Origin: Perognathus longimembris pacificus
Taxonomy: Eukaryota; Chordata; Mammalia; Rodentia; Heteromyidae
Length of the DNA: 64,000 nucleotides
Direction of reading: 5' to 3'
NCBI RefSeq assembly: GCF_023159225.1
Contig: NC_063170.1
Coordinates: 20,180,735 to 20,244,734, forward strand
Part shown: positions 56,141 through 64,000 of the stretch, one piece after another
Position numbering within the stretch: the first letter of the stretch is position 1
Layout: every line of letters begins with the position of its first letter
Notes under the pieces: model-generated
The model's database searches: none
The model's input: only the letters and a program-made list of their open reading frames with translations
Told to the model about the DNA's origin: nothing
Translations under genes and position numbers: made by a program

Positions 56141-56825
56141 AGAACTGACCTTGGAGAATAATGTGAGGCAGTAGTTCACTGGGCAGAACCAATCTTACTC
56201 ACTCACTGAGCTGGCCAGTCCCTCCTGCCCTCTGACAGGCCACTTCCATTGTCCACCCGCAAACCCCATACATGCTCCTTTTCTTTTGGCCTCACTTTTC
56301 TAGGGTTTTTTTGGGGGGGGGAGTGAAAGGGGGTCAATTTGCCCAACCCTATGACAAACTGCAAATAAATGGAGATTTTAAAGCTAGTATGTGTGCCGCT
56401 GCCCTCCGTCTTTGCTGCCCACGGGGCAGAGGGCACCACTGTGTGTCGTTTGGAAGTTGGCTCTCTTGGGCAGTGCATGATCGATTTCTGTAAGTGGTCT
56501 GTGTGCAAGGAGATGGGCTGTAGGGCAGGTTCCATTACTACCCATTAGATGCAGCCCGGTGCTGTGTTGCTCCAAGCTCCTACCCTGGCTCGGCTTTGCT
56601 ATCAATAATTCAGAGGAGCGTTGGAAATCCACCTGCACACAGGGTGGCTCTGTCATTTGCTGCCTATTCTGCCAGCTTCCAAAAGTCAGCCTTGTTGAAG
56701 TGAATTTACACAGAAATAAATCTACTTTTTAAATGAACAGTTCTCTGAGTTTTGATGGATACAGTTATGCAATCGTCAGCACTGACAAAATATGCAGTAT
56801 TTTTATCTTAAAAAGTTCCCCTATG
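56141..56825. other. Intergenic, no gene seen
   Basis: Unique sequence without recognisable coding or RNA features. Confidence 0.4.
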
Positions 56826-57080
56826 CCAGGCACCAATAATGTTCACCTCTGTAGTCTTAGCTACTCAGAAGGATGAGATTTAAGGATCAAAGTTCAAAGC
56901 CAGCCTGGGTAGACAAATCTAGGAAACTCTTATAAGCACAAAGACAGAAGCAGAGGTGTGGTTCAAATAATAGAGCATCAGCCTTGGGCGAAAAAGCTAA
57001 GCAAAAGCATGATGCCCTGAGTTCAAGCTTTAACAATGGCACAAGTGCACACACACACACACATACACACACACACACAG
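56826..57080 (+). mobile_element. B1-like/Geo-like SINE with (CA)n tail
   Basis: CTCTGTAGTCTTAGCTACTC, AGTTCAAAGCCAGCCTGGG, and (CA)n at 57047-57079. Confidence 0.75.
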
Positions 57081-57084
57081 TAGT

Positions 57085-57600
57085 ATATAAATATTCATAG
57101 TACCATTGTTCAAAATAGCCCGTGGCGCTTGTACAATGGCGGCAAGGGCCAGAAACTTTGTGTTGGGACCTGTTTTGAAATAAAGTATCTTGGAAAGATG
57201 AGAAAAAAAATATAGCCCGTGGAACCTACAGATGAAAGGACAGGCAAATGTGGCATATACACAGTGAAATATTAGCTGCTTGTGAAAGGAATGAGGTTCA
57301 GATTCACACTAAAACAGGGATTGAATTAGAAAGCATGACATTATGTAAAAGAAACCACAAGTTTAAGATTCCATCCATGAAATGATTGAAATGACTCCAT
57401 ATATATAATCCAGGACAGGCCAATCCACAGAAACAACATACATTAGTCATTGTCAGGTCTGTGAAGAGAGAGGAGTTGGGGAATTACTGCTAATGAGTTT
57501 GTGGGCATTCTCTTTGAATGGATGGAAAGTTCTGGAATTGAATCATGGTGATGGTGACACAACTCTACCAAAACCCACTAAGTTGTAAACTTTTTTAGTC
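57085..57600 (+). mobile_element. Old L1 3'-end fragment
   Basis: The order of CCATTGTTCAAAATAGCC, CAAATGTGGCATATACACAG, AAAGTTCTGGAATTGAATC and GGTGATGGTGACACAACTC follows old mammalian L1 3' ends. A small foreign insertion splits it at 57126-57211. Confidence 0.75.
57126..57211 (+). pseudogene. 86-nt retroposed mRNA tail inside the old L1
   Basis: GAAATAAAG (AATAAA signal) lies about 20 nt before an A8 run. Perfect 11-nt repeats ATAGCCCGTGG at 57115-57125 and 57212-57222 flank it. This is a severely 5'-truncated retrocopy; the parent gene was not recognised. Confidence 0.72.
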
Positions 57601-58268
57601 CTAGAGTTTGAATTCAGGGCCTGGAGCTTGCTCAGTTGGTGTTCTACCACACCTCCAGCCTAGCTTTTTGCTGGGTAATTGGAGATGGAGTCTCATGGGC
57701 TTTTCTGCCTGGACTGATCTCGAACCTTGCTCATTGTATGCTCAGCCTTCTGAGTAACTAGGATTACAGGTATGAGCCACCAGAAAACAAATGATGTCTC
57801 TTTTTTTTTTTTCTTGTGTTGGTCCTGGGGCTTGAACCCAATGCCTGGGTGCTCTCTCTTAGCTTTTGGGCACAAGGTCAATGCTCTACCGCTTGACCCA
57901 CAGCTCCACTTCCAGTTTTTTTGTAGCTAATTTGAGATAAGAGTCTCACATGGGGCTGAGGATATGGCCTAGTGGCAAGATGCTTGCCTCTCATACATGA
58001 AACCCTAGGTTTGATTCCCCAGCACCACGTATACAGAAAACGGCCAGAAGTGGCGCTGTGGCTCAAGTGGCAGAGTGCTAGCCTTGAGCAAAAAGAAGCC
58101 AGGGACAGTGCTCAGGCCCTGAGTCCAAGGCCCAGGACTGGCCAAAAAAAAAAAAAAAAAAGAAGAGTCTCACAGACTTTGCAACCTGGGCTGGCTTTAA
58201 GGTATGATTCTCAGATCTCAGCCTCCTGAGCAAGTAGGGTTGCAGGTGCAAGCCATGGACGCCCAGCT
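57601..58268 (-). mobile_element. Two reverse B1-like/Geo-like SINEs, the second split by a plus-strand ID-Geo SINE
   Basis: First 57601-57782. Second 57797-57950 and 58163-58268. Inner copy about 57952-58161 with TSD AAGAGTCTCACA (57939-57950 and 58163-58174). Confidence 0.88.
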
Positions 58269-58927
58269 AAACAGATGACTTTATAGTGAACTTCTTCTGT
58301 AGTTACTATTTTACATGGTCACTGTCGGTTCTGTGAATCTCAGATGCCCCTGGAATCTTTCACTCCCTGAAATACATTTTTTTGATTTAGCCCTTTGTTT
58401 ACCTGTAGGTGTTGAAATATGTGGGGTGGTTTTTGATTGTTGTTAATTCTTTTTTTGTCTTGCTCTTGAAAGGGCCTTTTGCCACAGTGACTCTAAGTTG
58501 ATATTTGTTTGTTCTCCTCACTTCAGAGGTATTATTCCTGCCTCTCTCAGGAGGTTGAGAAGCCAGCTGCCTTCTGTCGCCTGGTACAGGAGCTGTCCTT
58601 TCTCAATGACGGCTTTCATCCCATCTCTGCCTCTGACATCCTGTACTCCCAATAAAATGTGCGAAGCTCGGGCTTGCTTTTATGTATTGTGCTTGACAAG
58701 CTTTGTGTCCCCAGTTCAGTGGTTCTGCTTTTCTTCACTTCTAGAAAATGTGCAGCTATTTTATCTAAAAATATCGCCTCTCTTCCATTGTCTTTATTTC
58801 CTTCCTCTGAGATGTCTCTATATAGTAAGTTTTTCTCATTCTGTTCACTATAACTCTTAATCACTCTTCACATGATCATTTAGCATAGCTCTTTTGCTGT
58901 CATTTTTGTTTGTTTGTTTGCTTGTTT
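58269..58927. other. AT-rich intergenic sequence, no gene seen
   Basis: An open frame of 120 codons on the plus strand (58498-58860) has no start context, splice sites or recognisable domain, and probably reflects base composition or an old repeat. Confidence 0.4.
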
Positions 58928-59267
58928 TTTGTTGTCTTTTTTTTTTTTTTTTTTTTTTTGCCAGTCCTGGGCCTTGGACTCAGGGCCTGAGCACTGTCCC
59001 TGGCTTCTTCCCGCTCAAGGCTAGCACTCTGCCACTTGAGCCACAGCGCCGCTTCTGGCCGTTTTCTGTATATGTGGTGCTGGGGAATCGAACCTAGGGC
59101 CTCGTGTATCCGAGGCAGGCACTCTTGCCACTAGGCCATATCCCCAGCCCTGTTTTTGTCTTTTGAGACAGGGTCTCTCTGTGTAGCCCAGGCTAGCTTT
59201 GAACTTGTGATCCTGCTGCCTCAGCCTCCCAAGAGCTGGGATTACAAGTGTACACCATTGCGTTTCT
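58928..59267 (-). mobile_element. Young ID-Geo SINE next to a reverse B1-like monomer
   Basis: 58937-59151 runs from the T-run to CCCAGCCC. From 59160, GAGACAGGGTCTCTCTGTG to ATTACAAGTGTACACC is a B1. Confidence 0.88.
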
Positions 59268-59349
59268 TCATAGATAACTTTAGGCTCAGTAATTCTTCAT
59301 GTGTCATTCAATTTTAGATTTTAGAATTCTACTTTTATTTGTAGAAATT

Positions 59350-59475
59350 CCATTCCTCTTCTTTTTCCTCCTCCTCTTCCTCCTTCTTCTTCCTCTTCCT
59401 CCTTTTCCTTCTCATACTCTTTTCTTTCTTTCTCCTCCTCTTCTTCTTCCACTTTCTCTCCCTCCCTCCTCCTTG
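59350..59475 (+). repeat. (TTCC/TCC)n polypyrimidine tract
   Basis: About 120 nt almost entirely C/T. Confidence 0.9.
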
Positions 59476-59931
59476 TTTTATATGCTTACCTTTGTGACCA
59501 TTGCTTTGTTGCTGCCTGTATAAACCTGTTGCTTTGGTTTCCGCAGACTCTCACTCATAGTGCTTTACCCTCTTGTGACCTGGAAAGATTTCTACAGATG
59601 CCTGATGCTTGATCTGGCTCTGGGTGTTGTCCTGGTCTAACCCAACATGGACTCCCCCATGTTGAGTGTGCTTCTATCTTTCAGAGGGCTCCTCCCCAGG
59701 ACTAGAATGGCCTCTTCAGAGCTTCTCCTCACAGGAGCCTCACCTTCCTTTCTTCCCAACCCCTGCTCCCGCAGAGTTCAGTCGCCACAGGGTGACAGCC
59801 TGGGAGTCAGCCCTCTCCTCCAGGAGGCAGCCCCAGGCCCACCACCCCTCGCCCTCCATAGCTGCCCTTCAGCACACGTGTCGCCATCTCCCCTGGCTTG
59901 CCCTTATTTGTGAAATTGCTTCCTGAGTGAC

Positions 59932-59936
<5 letters not shown>

Positions 59937-59974
<38 letters not shown>
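59937..59974 (+). repeat. (CA)n microsatellite
   Basis: Continuous CA repeat of about 38 nt. Confidence 0.95.
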
Positions 59975-59981
<7 letters not shown>

Positions 59982-60570
59982 GAATGGTGGCTCACTCATT
60001 TCTCTAAACTTAGAAACTAGCGTAGGGCCCAAAATACAAGAGTTTAGCAGTTACTTGAGGGATGAGTGAGCAAATGAGACGAAGCACCTGTCTCCCAAAT
60101 GCTCCCCAATCTGGTAGCTCAGACGGGACAGTTGCATTGTGGGGACTAGGAAGACTTCTACAGAGAGAAGCCCCTGAGGGAAGGGAGCAGAGGTCAGGAG
60201 CAGGTCCAGGTCACATCAGGGGCTGAGGTGGGGGCGGGGATGGGGATGAGGGGTGCATATAGCCCTGAACCCCTAGGATGTGTTGTACACCACAAAAGCC
60301 AAGCTTAAGAGGAAAGTTCAGACAGGGACAGAGTCCCAGGCAAGAAAGACTGCGGGGAGGAGGGGACACTGGGGAAGAAGATGAGGAAGGAAGAGGGGGA
60401 GAGGTTGAAGAGGGGGTGCAGGCTGGATCCCAGGTCCTGATCAGAGTGGGCATGTCAGGCTACAGGGAAGAAAAAATGTTGGATCTGGGAGTGGGGAGGC
60501 AAGGATGCCTGCGAGGAGGCTCTGCAGGGATAGAGGCTGGTTCTGAGCCAGGGTTAAGAGCAGGCATGGG

Positions 60571-60772
60571 TGGGCTGGGGATATAGCCTAGTGGCAAGAG
60601 TGCCTGCCTGGGATACACGAGGCCCTAGGTTCGATTCCCCAGCACCACATATACAGAAAACGGCCAGAAGCGGCGCTGTGGCTCAAATGGCAGAGTGCTA
60701 GCCTTGAGCAGGAAGAAGCCAGGGACAGTGCTCAGGCCCTGAGTCCAAGGCCCAGGACTGGCCAAAAAAAAA
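60571..60772 (+). mobile_element. Young ID-Geo SINE with 15-bp perfect TSD
   Basis: The TSD AAGAGCAGGCATGGG is at 60556-60570 and 60773-60787. A box and B box are intact, with an A10 tail. Confidence 0.95.
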
Positions 60773-60787
60773 AAGAGCAGGCATGGG

Positions 60788-61629
60788 AGCACCCCTGGAC
60801 AGACTGGGGGGGTGGTTCTAGCAGTGGATTTGGCTTGAACTGGGGTCACAGAGAAAAGCTTGGATTCGGGTGGGCTCACTGTGGGCAGAGGGGCTGCCTA
60901 GGGGGCACTGGTTGGGCTGAGTGCGGTATGAGGGTTCATACCCAGGACTCCTGAGCCAATATTCTTGCCAAGAAGATTGCCAGATGGAGCAAAAATAGAA
61001 ATGGATATATAGGACACAGCTACATTTGAATTTCAGATCAGCAACGGGTGGTGTCTGCCTCCGAGATGAGCTTCCTGGGTTTCATCCTGCAGATTTGCCT
61101 TTCACACCCTACCCCCCACCCCCCGACAGGGCTGACATCATGGTTCTCATCCCCAAGCGCCTCCTTGCAGCCCCCAGCCCTGAGCAGAGCCCCACCCTAA
61201 ACCATCTGCCCTGCCTCACCCCCTCGCTGTCCTGCCAGTTTGGATGCCCCATGAGGGCTGGGAAGGAGAGAACGGGGTCCCAGCCTGGCTCTGAGCTGTC
61301 TCCCTGAGTCTCTACCCCACCCCTGTGGAGGGCTTCCAGGAAGTGATGCCAGCCAGAGCCTGGTGCCATGCAGGATTGGGGGGTGGGGGGGTGGACACAG
61401 TTCAGGCAGTCAAGGCTTGCTGGGGTCTGAGGTGGGGGGGGGGGGGAGTCCTGTCCCATCTCTTCCCCAGCCTGAGGGGGCACAGGACTGGCCTCAACCA
61501 GAAGCCTCAGGTGGGGTCTCATCAGCCTCAGCGAGGGTCCGCTGAGGAGCTGGGATGGCAAGAGGTGGGACACGCCTGGGCCTGGGCCCCCATGGCCTCT
61601 GATACGCTTGACACTGGTGTGTTGGTTGG
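60788..61629. other. Intergenic GC-rich sequence, no gene seen
   Basis: Long G runs at about 61378-61392 and 61435-61446. Open frames on both strands overlap and carry no domain. Confidence 0.4.
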
Positions 61630-61905
61630 GTTGTTGTTGTTGTTGTTGTTGTTGTTGTGCTGGTACTAGAGTCTGAACTCCAGGCCTGTGCTTTCATTCA
61701 GCGTTTTTGGCTCACAGAAGGCACTCTGCCACTTGAACCATGCATCCAGTCTGGCATTTTGCTGGTTAATGGAGATAAGAGTCTTGTGGATTCCCCCTTC
61801 CTTCCCCCACTCCCCCAACCCTGGCTAACTTTAAACTATGATCCTCCAGATCTCAGCCTCCTGAGTAGCTAAGATTACAAGGCGTGAGGCATTAACACTG
61901 TTAAT
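61630..61905 (-). mobile_element. (GTT)n and reverse B1-like/Geo-like SINE
   Basis: A GTT microsatellite (61630-61658) in place of the tail, then TCTCAGCCTCCTGAGTAGC. Confidence 0.75.
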
Positions 61906-61929
61906 CACAGACACGTGAATGGCAAAAAT

Positions 61930-62060
61930 AACCCATTTATTGAGCACTAACTCGGAGCCAATGCTCCACACGGATTATGTTACTATGCCTTCCAAATCGC
62001 TGTACAACTGGAAAGACCAAGGCACGGTCACATAGCTAGTAAGTATCACCCCGAGATATA
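61930..62060 (+). mobile_element. MIR
   Basis: Begins CATTTATTGAGCACTAAC and ends GGTCACATAGCTAGTAAGT, a nearly complete MIR core. Confidence 0.75.
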
Positions 62061-63511
62061 CAGAAAGGCAGCGGATCCCCCTGACAGGACAGAGACCCAG
62101 CTTCCGTTCCCTCCCTGTGAAGCTCAAGGGCACAAAACTCTCCCACGGGCTGGAGTGGAAATCTACCTTCACTCCCTGTTCTAATGCCTGAGGCTCAGCC
62201 CCTGAGAACAACCTCTGCCAGGTGCACTGGAGACACAGTGGTGTGTGAGCAGGGCTGGCATTTCCCTGCAGTCACTCAGCCAGTCCTAGAGGCAGCAGAC
62301 CCTCCCACTGAGGCACTGGTTCCACAGACCCCTGACCACCCCAGCTTAGGAGCCAATGGCGCTGCATGCAGGTCAACAGCTCCCCCTGGTGTCCATGCTG
62401 GGAAAAGCACTGTGTTCATGAGCATTCTCTTCCCCTTGGGGCTGGCAGGCAGGTAGGTCTAAGGCAAAGGGGTGTGGTCAGAGCTTGGGATTCTGCACTC
62501 CCACCCGCTTTTCTGCCAGAGAAAATCCAGTCCAGTCCAATCATCTAATAGCGAGGTCCCCGGATGCCAGTTGGCTCAGCTGCAAGGAATGAGGCACTAA
62601 CTTGTATCCCCTGGAAAGCCAAGTGTTTGGAGCACTGAGAGGGAGACCCTGGGAAGAACTGGCACTTCTCGATCTTCGGGAAGGATGGGCTTTGAGTTAA
62701 GGCCAGCATCCTTGGGTGGTTAGAAAAACATACAGTAGGGGCTGGGGATATGGCCTAGTGGCAAGAGTGCCTGCCTCATATACATGAGGCCCTGGGTTCG
62801 ATTCCCCAGCACCACATATACAGAAAATGGCCAGAAGTGGCGCTGTGGCTCAAGTGGCAGAGTGCTAGCCTTGAGCAAAAAGAAGCCAGGGACAGTGCTC
62901 AAGCCCTGAGTCCAAGCCCCAGGACTGGCCAAAAAAAAAAAAAAAAAAAAAACAAAAAAAACAAAAAAAAAAAGAAAAACATACAGTGAGGCCTTGACAC
63001 TGGTGGGCCTCAACATCCTGGAGGAGGGCCAGAGGCTGGAACCAGGGCTGGGCGGGTTCTCCACAGGAGGAAGCAAACCCAGCCTCCAACAGGTAGATGG
63101 AGATCATGGGGGAGAGCAGATAGGAATTCCACCCCACCCCATCACTTGTTACAATGCTCCCGTGGCCCCCATATCCACTGATGGGGAAACTGAGGTGGGG
63201 GAGCGTTCCATGAGAAATAATAGCCACAAGATCATTAGAGCTAGGCCTTGAGATGCGGTCTCCTGACTCTCCACCCAGTGCTCTTCCCATAGGGTGGCTC
63301 ACTGGGGCTGCCCACTCCCTGGGGGAAACTGGACCACCTTAGAGCAGAAGGCCAGAGAGGCAGAGCCAGGCCTGTCTTCTGGAGGAGATGGGGGATCTGG
63401 AGGGCACACGGGCCTCTGAGCCCAGCTGTAGACCTGCCACCTCCTGTGCCAGGGGCCAGGGCCAGGGATGCCACAGCCAGAGCAGCTGGGGCTCCAGGCC
63501 AGGAGACCAGG
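62061..63511 (-). other. ADGRG5: ADGRG5 3' UTR and downstream flank
   Basis: Non-coding sequence following the ADGRG5 stop. No AATAAA was seen on the minus strand before 61936-61941, and that one lies inside an old MIR, so the true 3' end is unresolved. A young dimeric SINE sits at 62737-62972. Confidence 0.4.
62737..62972 (+). mobile_element. ID-Geo SINE with 15-bp TSD downstream of the ADGRG5 stop
   Basis: The TSD AGAAAAACATACAGT is at 62722-62736 and 62973-62987. The tail is long and partly degenerate (A)n(C)A. Confidence 0.95.
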
Positions 63512-63615
63512 TCAGTGTGTCGTCATCTGGGAAGAGCTGACCCCTTCCAGCTCTGTCTTGGCCTCTGCCTGGGAGTGGCACCTCTGGGAGCAGAACCACA
63601 GGAAGAGGAAGAGAC
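63512..63615 (-). CDS. ADGRG5: ADGRG5 last coding exon
   Basis: The acceptor TTTCAG is at 63616-63621. Encodes the end of TM7 and a 26-residue tail with AEAK and SSSQ motifs shared with human GPR114; the C-terminal residues differ (MTTH). Confidence 0.92.
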
Positions 63616-64000
63616 CTGAAAGATAAGGCTGGTTACAGGGGGCATCAGCAAGCAGTAAGGGACCTCATGCGGTTGGAGGACAGAGGGACAGACTCTAGGA
63701 GTAAGAGGATTCTGAATGTGCCCGTCAGGGTAGAGCCCCTCCTCCACGCAGAGCAGCTGCGCATGCGCAGCTGTGGACTCAGCCCCCTCCCCAAGCACCC
63801 TGCCAGCTGCCCGTCACTTGTGCCCTCCTGCCACCCACTGGCCTTACCATAGAATGAGTTGAAGATGGTGAAGAGGAAGAGCTGGGGCAGCAGGAAGACA
63901 CCAAAGGAGAAGAAAGCCAAAGCCCAGGTGGTGCCCAGCAGTACGGTGAGGCCCAGCACGGTGACAGTGTCCCGGCAGGCCCGGGTGCTTGGGGCCTTCC
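63512..64000 (-). CDS. ADGRG5: Adhesion G-protein-coupled receptor G5 (GPR114), 3' end only
   Basis: Two exons are visible, and the gene continues beyond the right edge. The penultimate exon, 63848-64000 (cut), encodes ACRDTVTVLGLTVLLGTTWA, FFSFGVFLLPQLFLF and NSFY (TM6 and TM7). The last exon, 63512-63615, encodes GLFLFLWFCSQRCHSQAEAK and ends VSSSQMTTH with TGA at 63514-63512. The junction is GTAAGG/TTTCAG in phase 1 inside a Gly codon. The sequence matches human GPR114 closely. The family member is a short-ectodomain adhesion GPCR coupling to Gs, mostly in leukocytes. It lies upstream of ADGRG1 on the same strand, the conserved mammalian order. Confidence 0.95.
63848..64000 (-). CDS. ADGRG5: ADGRG5 penultimate exon (TM6-TM7), truncated by window end
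   Basis: Open from the window edge. The frame with KAPSTRACRDTVTVLG gives TM6 with the family TTWALAFF motif and ends NSFY plus one base before GTAAGG. The acceptor lies outside the window. Confidence 0.94.

Noticed and set aside
58498..58860. 120-codon plus-strand open frame
   Set aside because: T-rich sequence, hydrophobic by composition, no similarity recognised and no splice context.
61936..61941. AATAAA as ADGRG5 poly(A) signal
   Set aside because: It lies within an old MIR and more than 1.5 kb from the stop; kept only as a weak possibility.

Overview
This is a mammalian nuclear DNA window, almost certainly from a rodent of the Geomyoidea (kangaroo rats, pocket mice, pocket gophers). 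The evidence is many copies of a dimeric SINE with an ID/tRNA-like left monomer (A box and B box visible) joined to a second 'Geo'-type monomer, which is known from that group. A second chimeric SINE, B1/7SL-like joined to the same right monomer, is also common. Multi-exon genes with GT-AG introns, (CA)n microsatellites, MIRs and L1 remnants agree with this.

The window holds part of the ADGRG (adhesion GPCR subfamily VIII) cluster, read on the minus strand. From right to left these are the last two coding exons of ADGRG5/GPR114 (63512 to 64000, cut by the window edge) and the complete ADGRG1/GPR56 (coding exons 4187 to 11371, 13 exons, 687 codons, probable 3' UTR to about 2783). The ADGRG1 5' side reaches far right through a large first-intron region with several candidate alternative non-coding first exons (donors at about 17475, 18231, 18713, 29429 and 38153). 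ADGRG3 is expected beyond the left edge; no exon of it was recognised here.

ADGRG1 was assembled exon by exon. All reading phases close, residues known to matter in human GPR56 (R38, Y88, C91, C346, W349, T383) fall at the same numbers, and the GPS autoproteolysis site and seven transmembrane segments are intact. The most striking regulatory find is a perfect pair of 15-bp tandem units (18941 to 18970) carrying RFX-type half sites. It looks like the counterpart of the human GPR56 exon-1m element, where loss of one of two repeats causes perisylvian polymicrogyria.

The rest is intron or intergenic DNA heavily colonised by SINEs, often nested (32 kb, 40 kb, 42 kb, 52 kb, 57 kb). There is a 5'-truncated L1 with target-site duplication and two nested SINEs (22833 to 24539), a 31-bp minisatellite grown inside a MIR (26346 to 26776), and two small L1-mediated retrocopies of unidentified mRNA 3' ends (44236 to 44886 and 57126 to 57211). 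No convincing new protein-coding gene was seen outside the two receptors.
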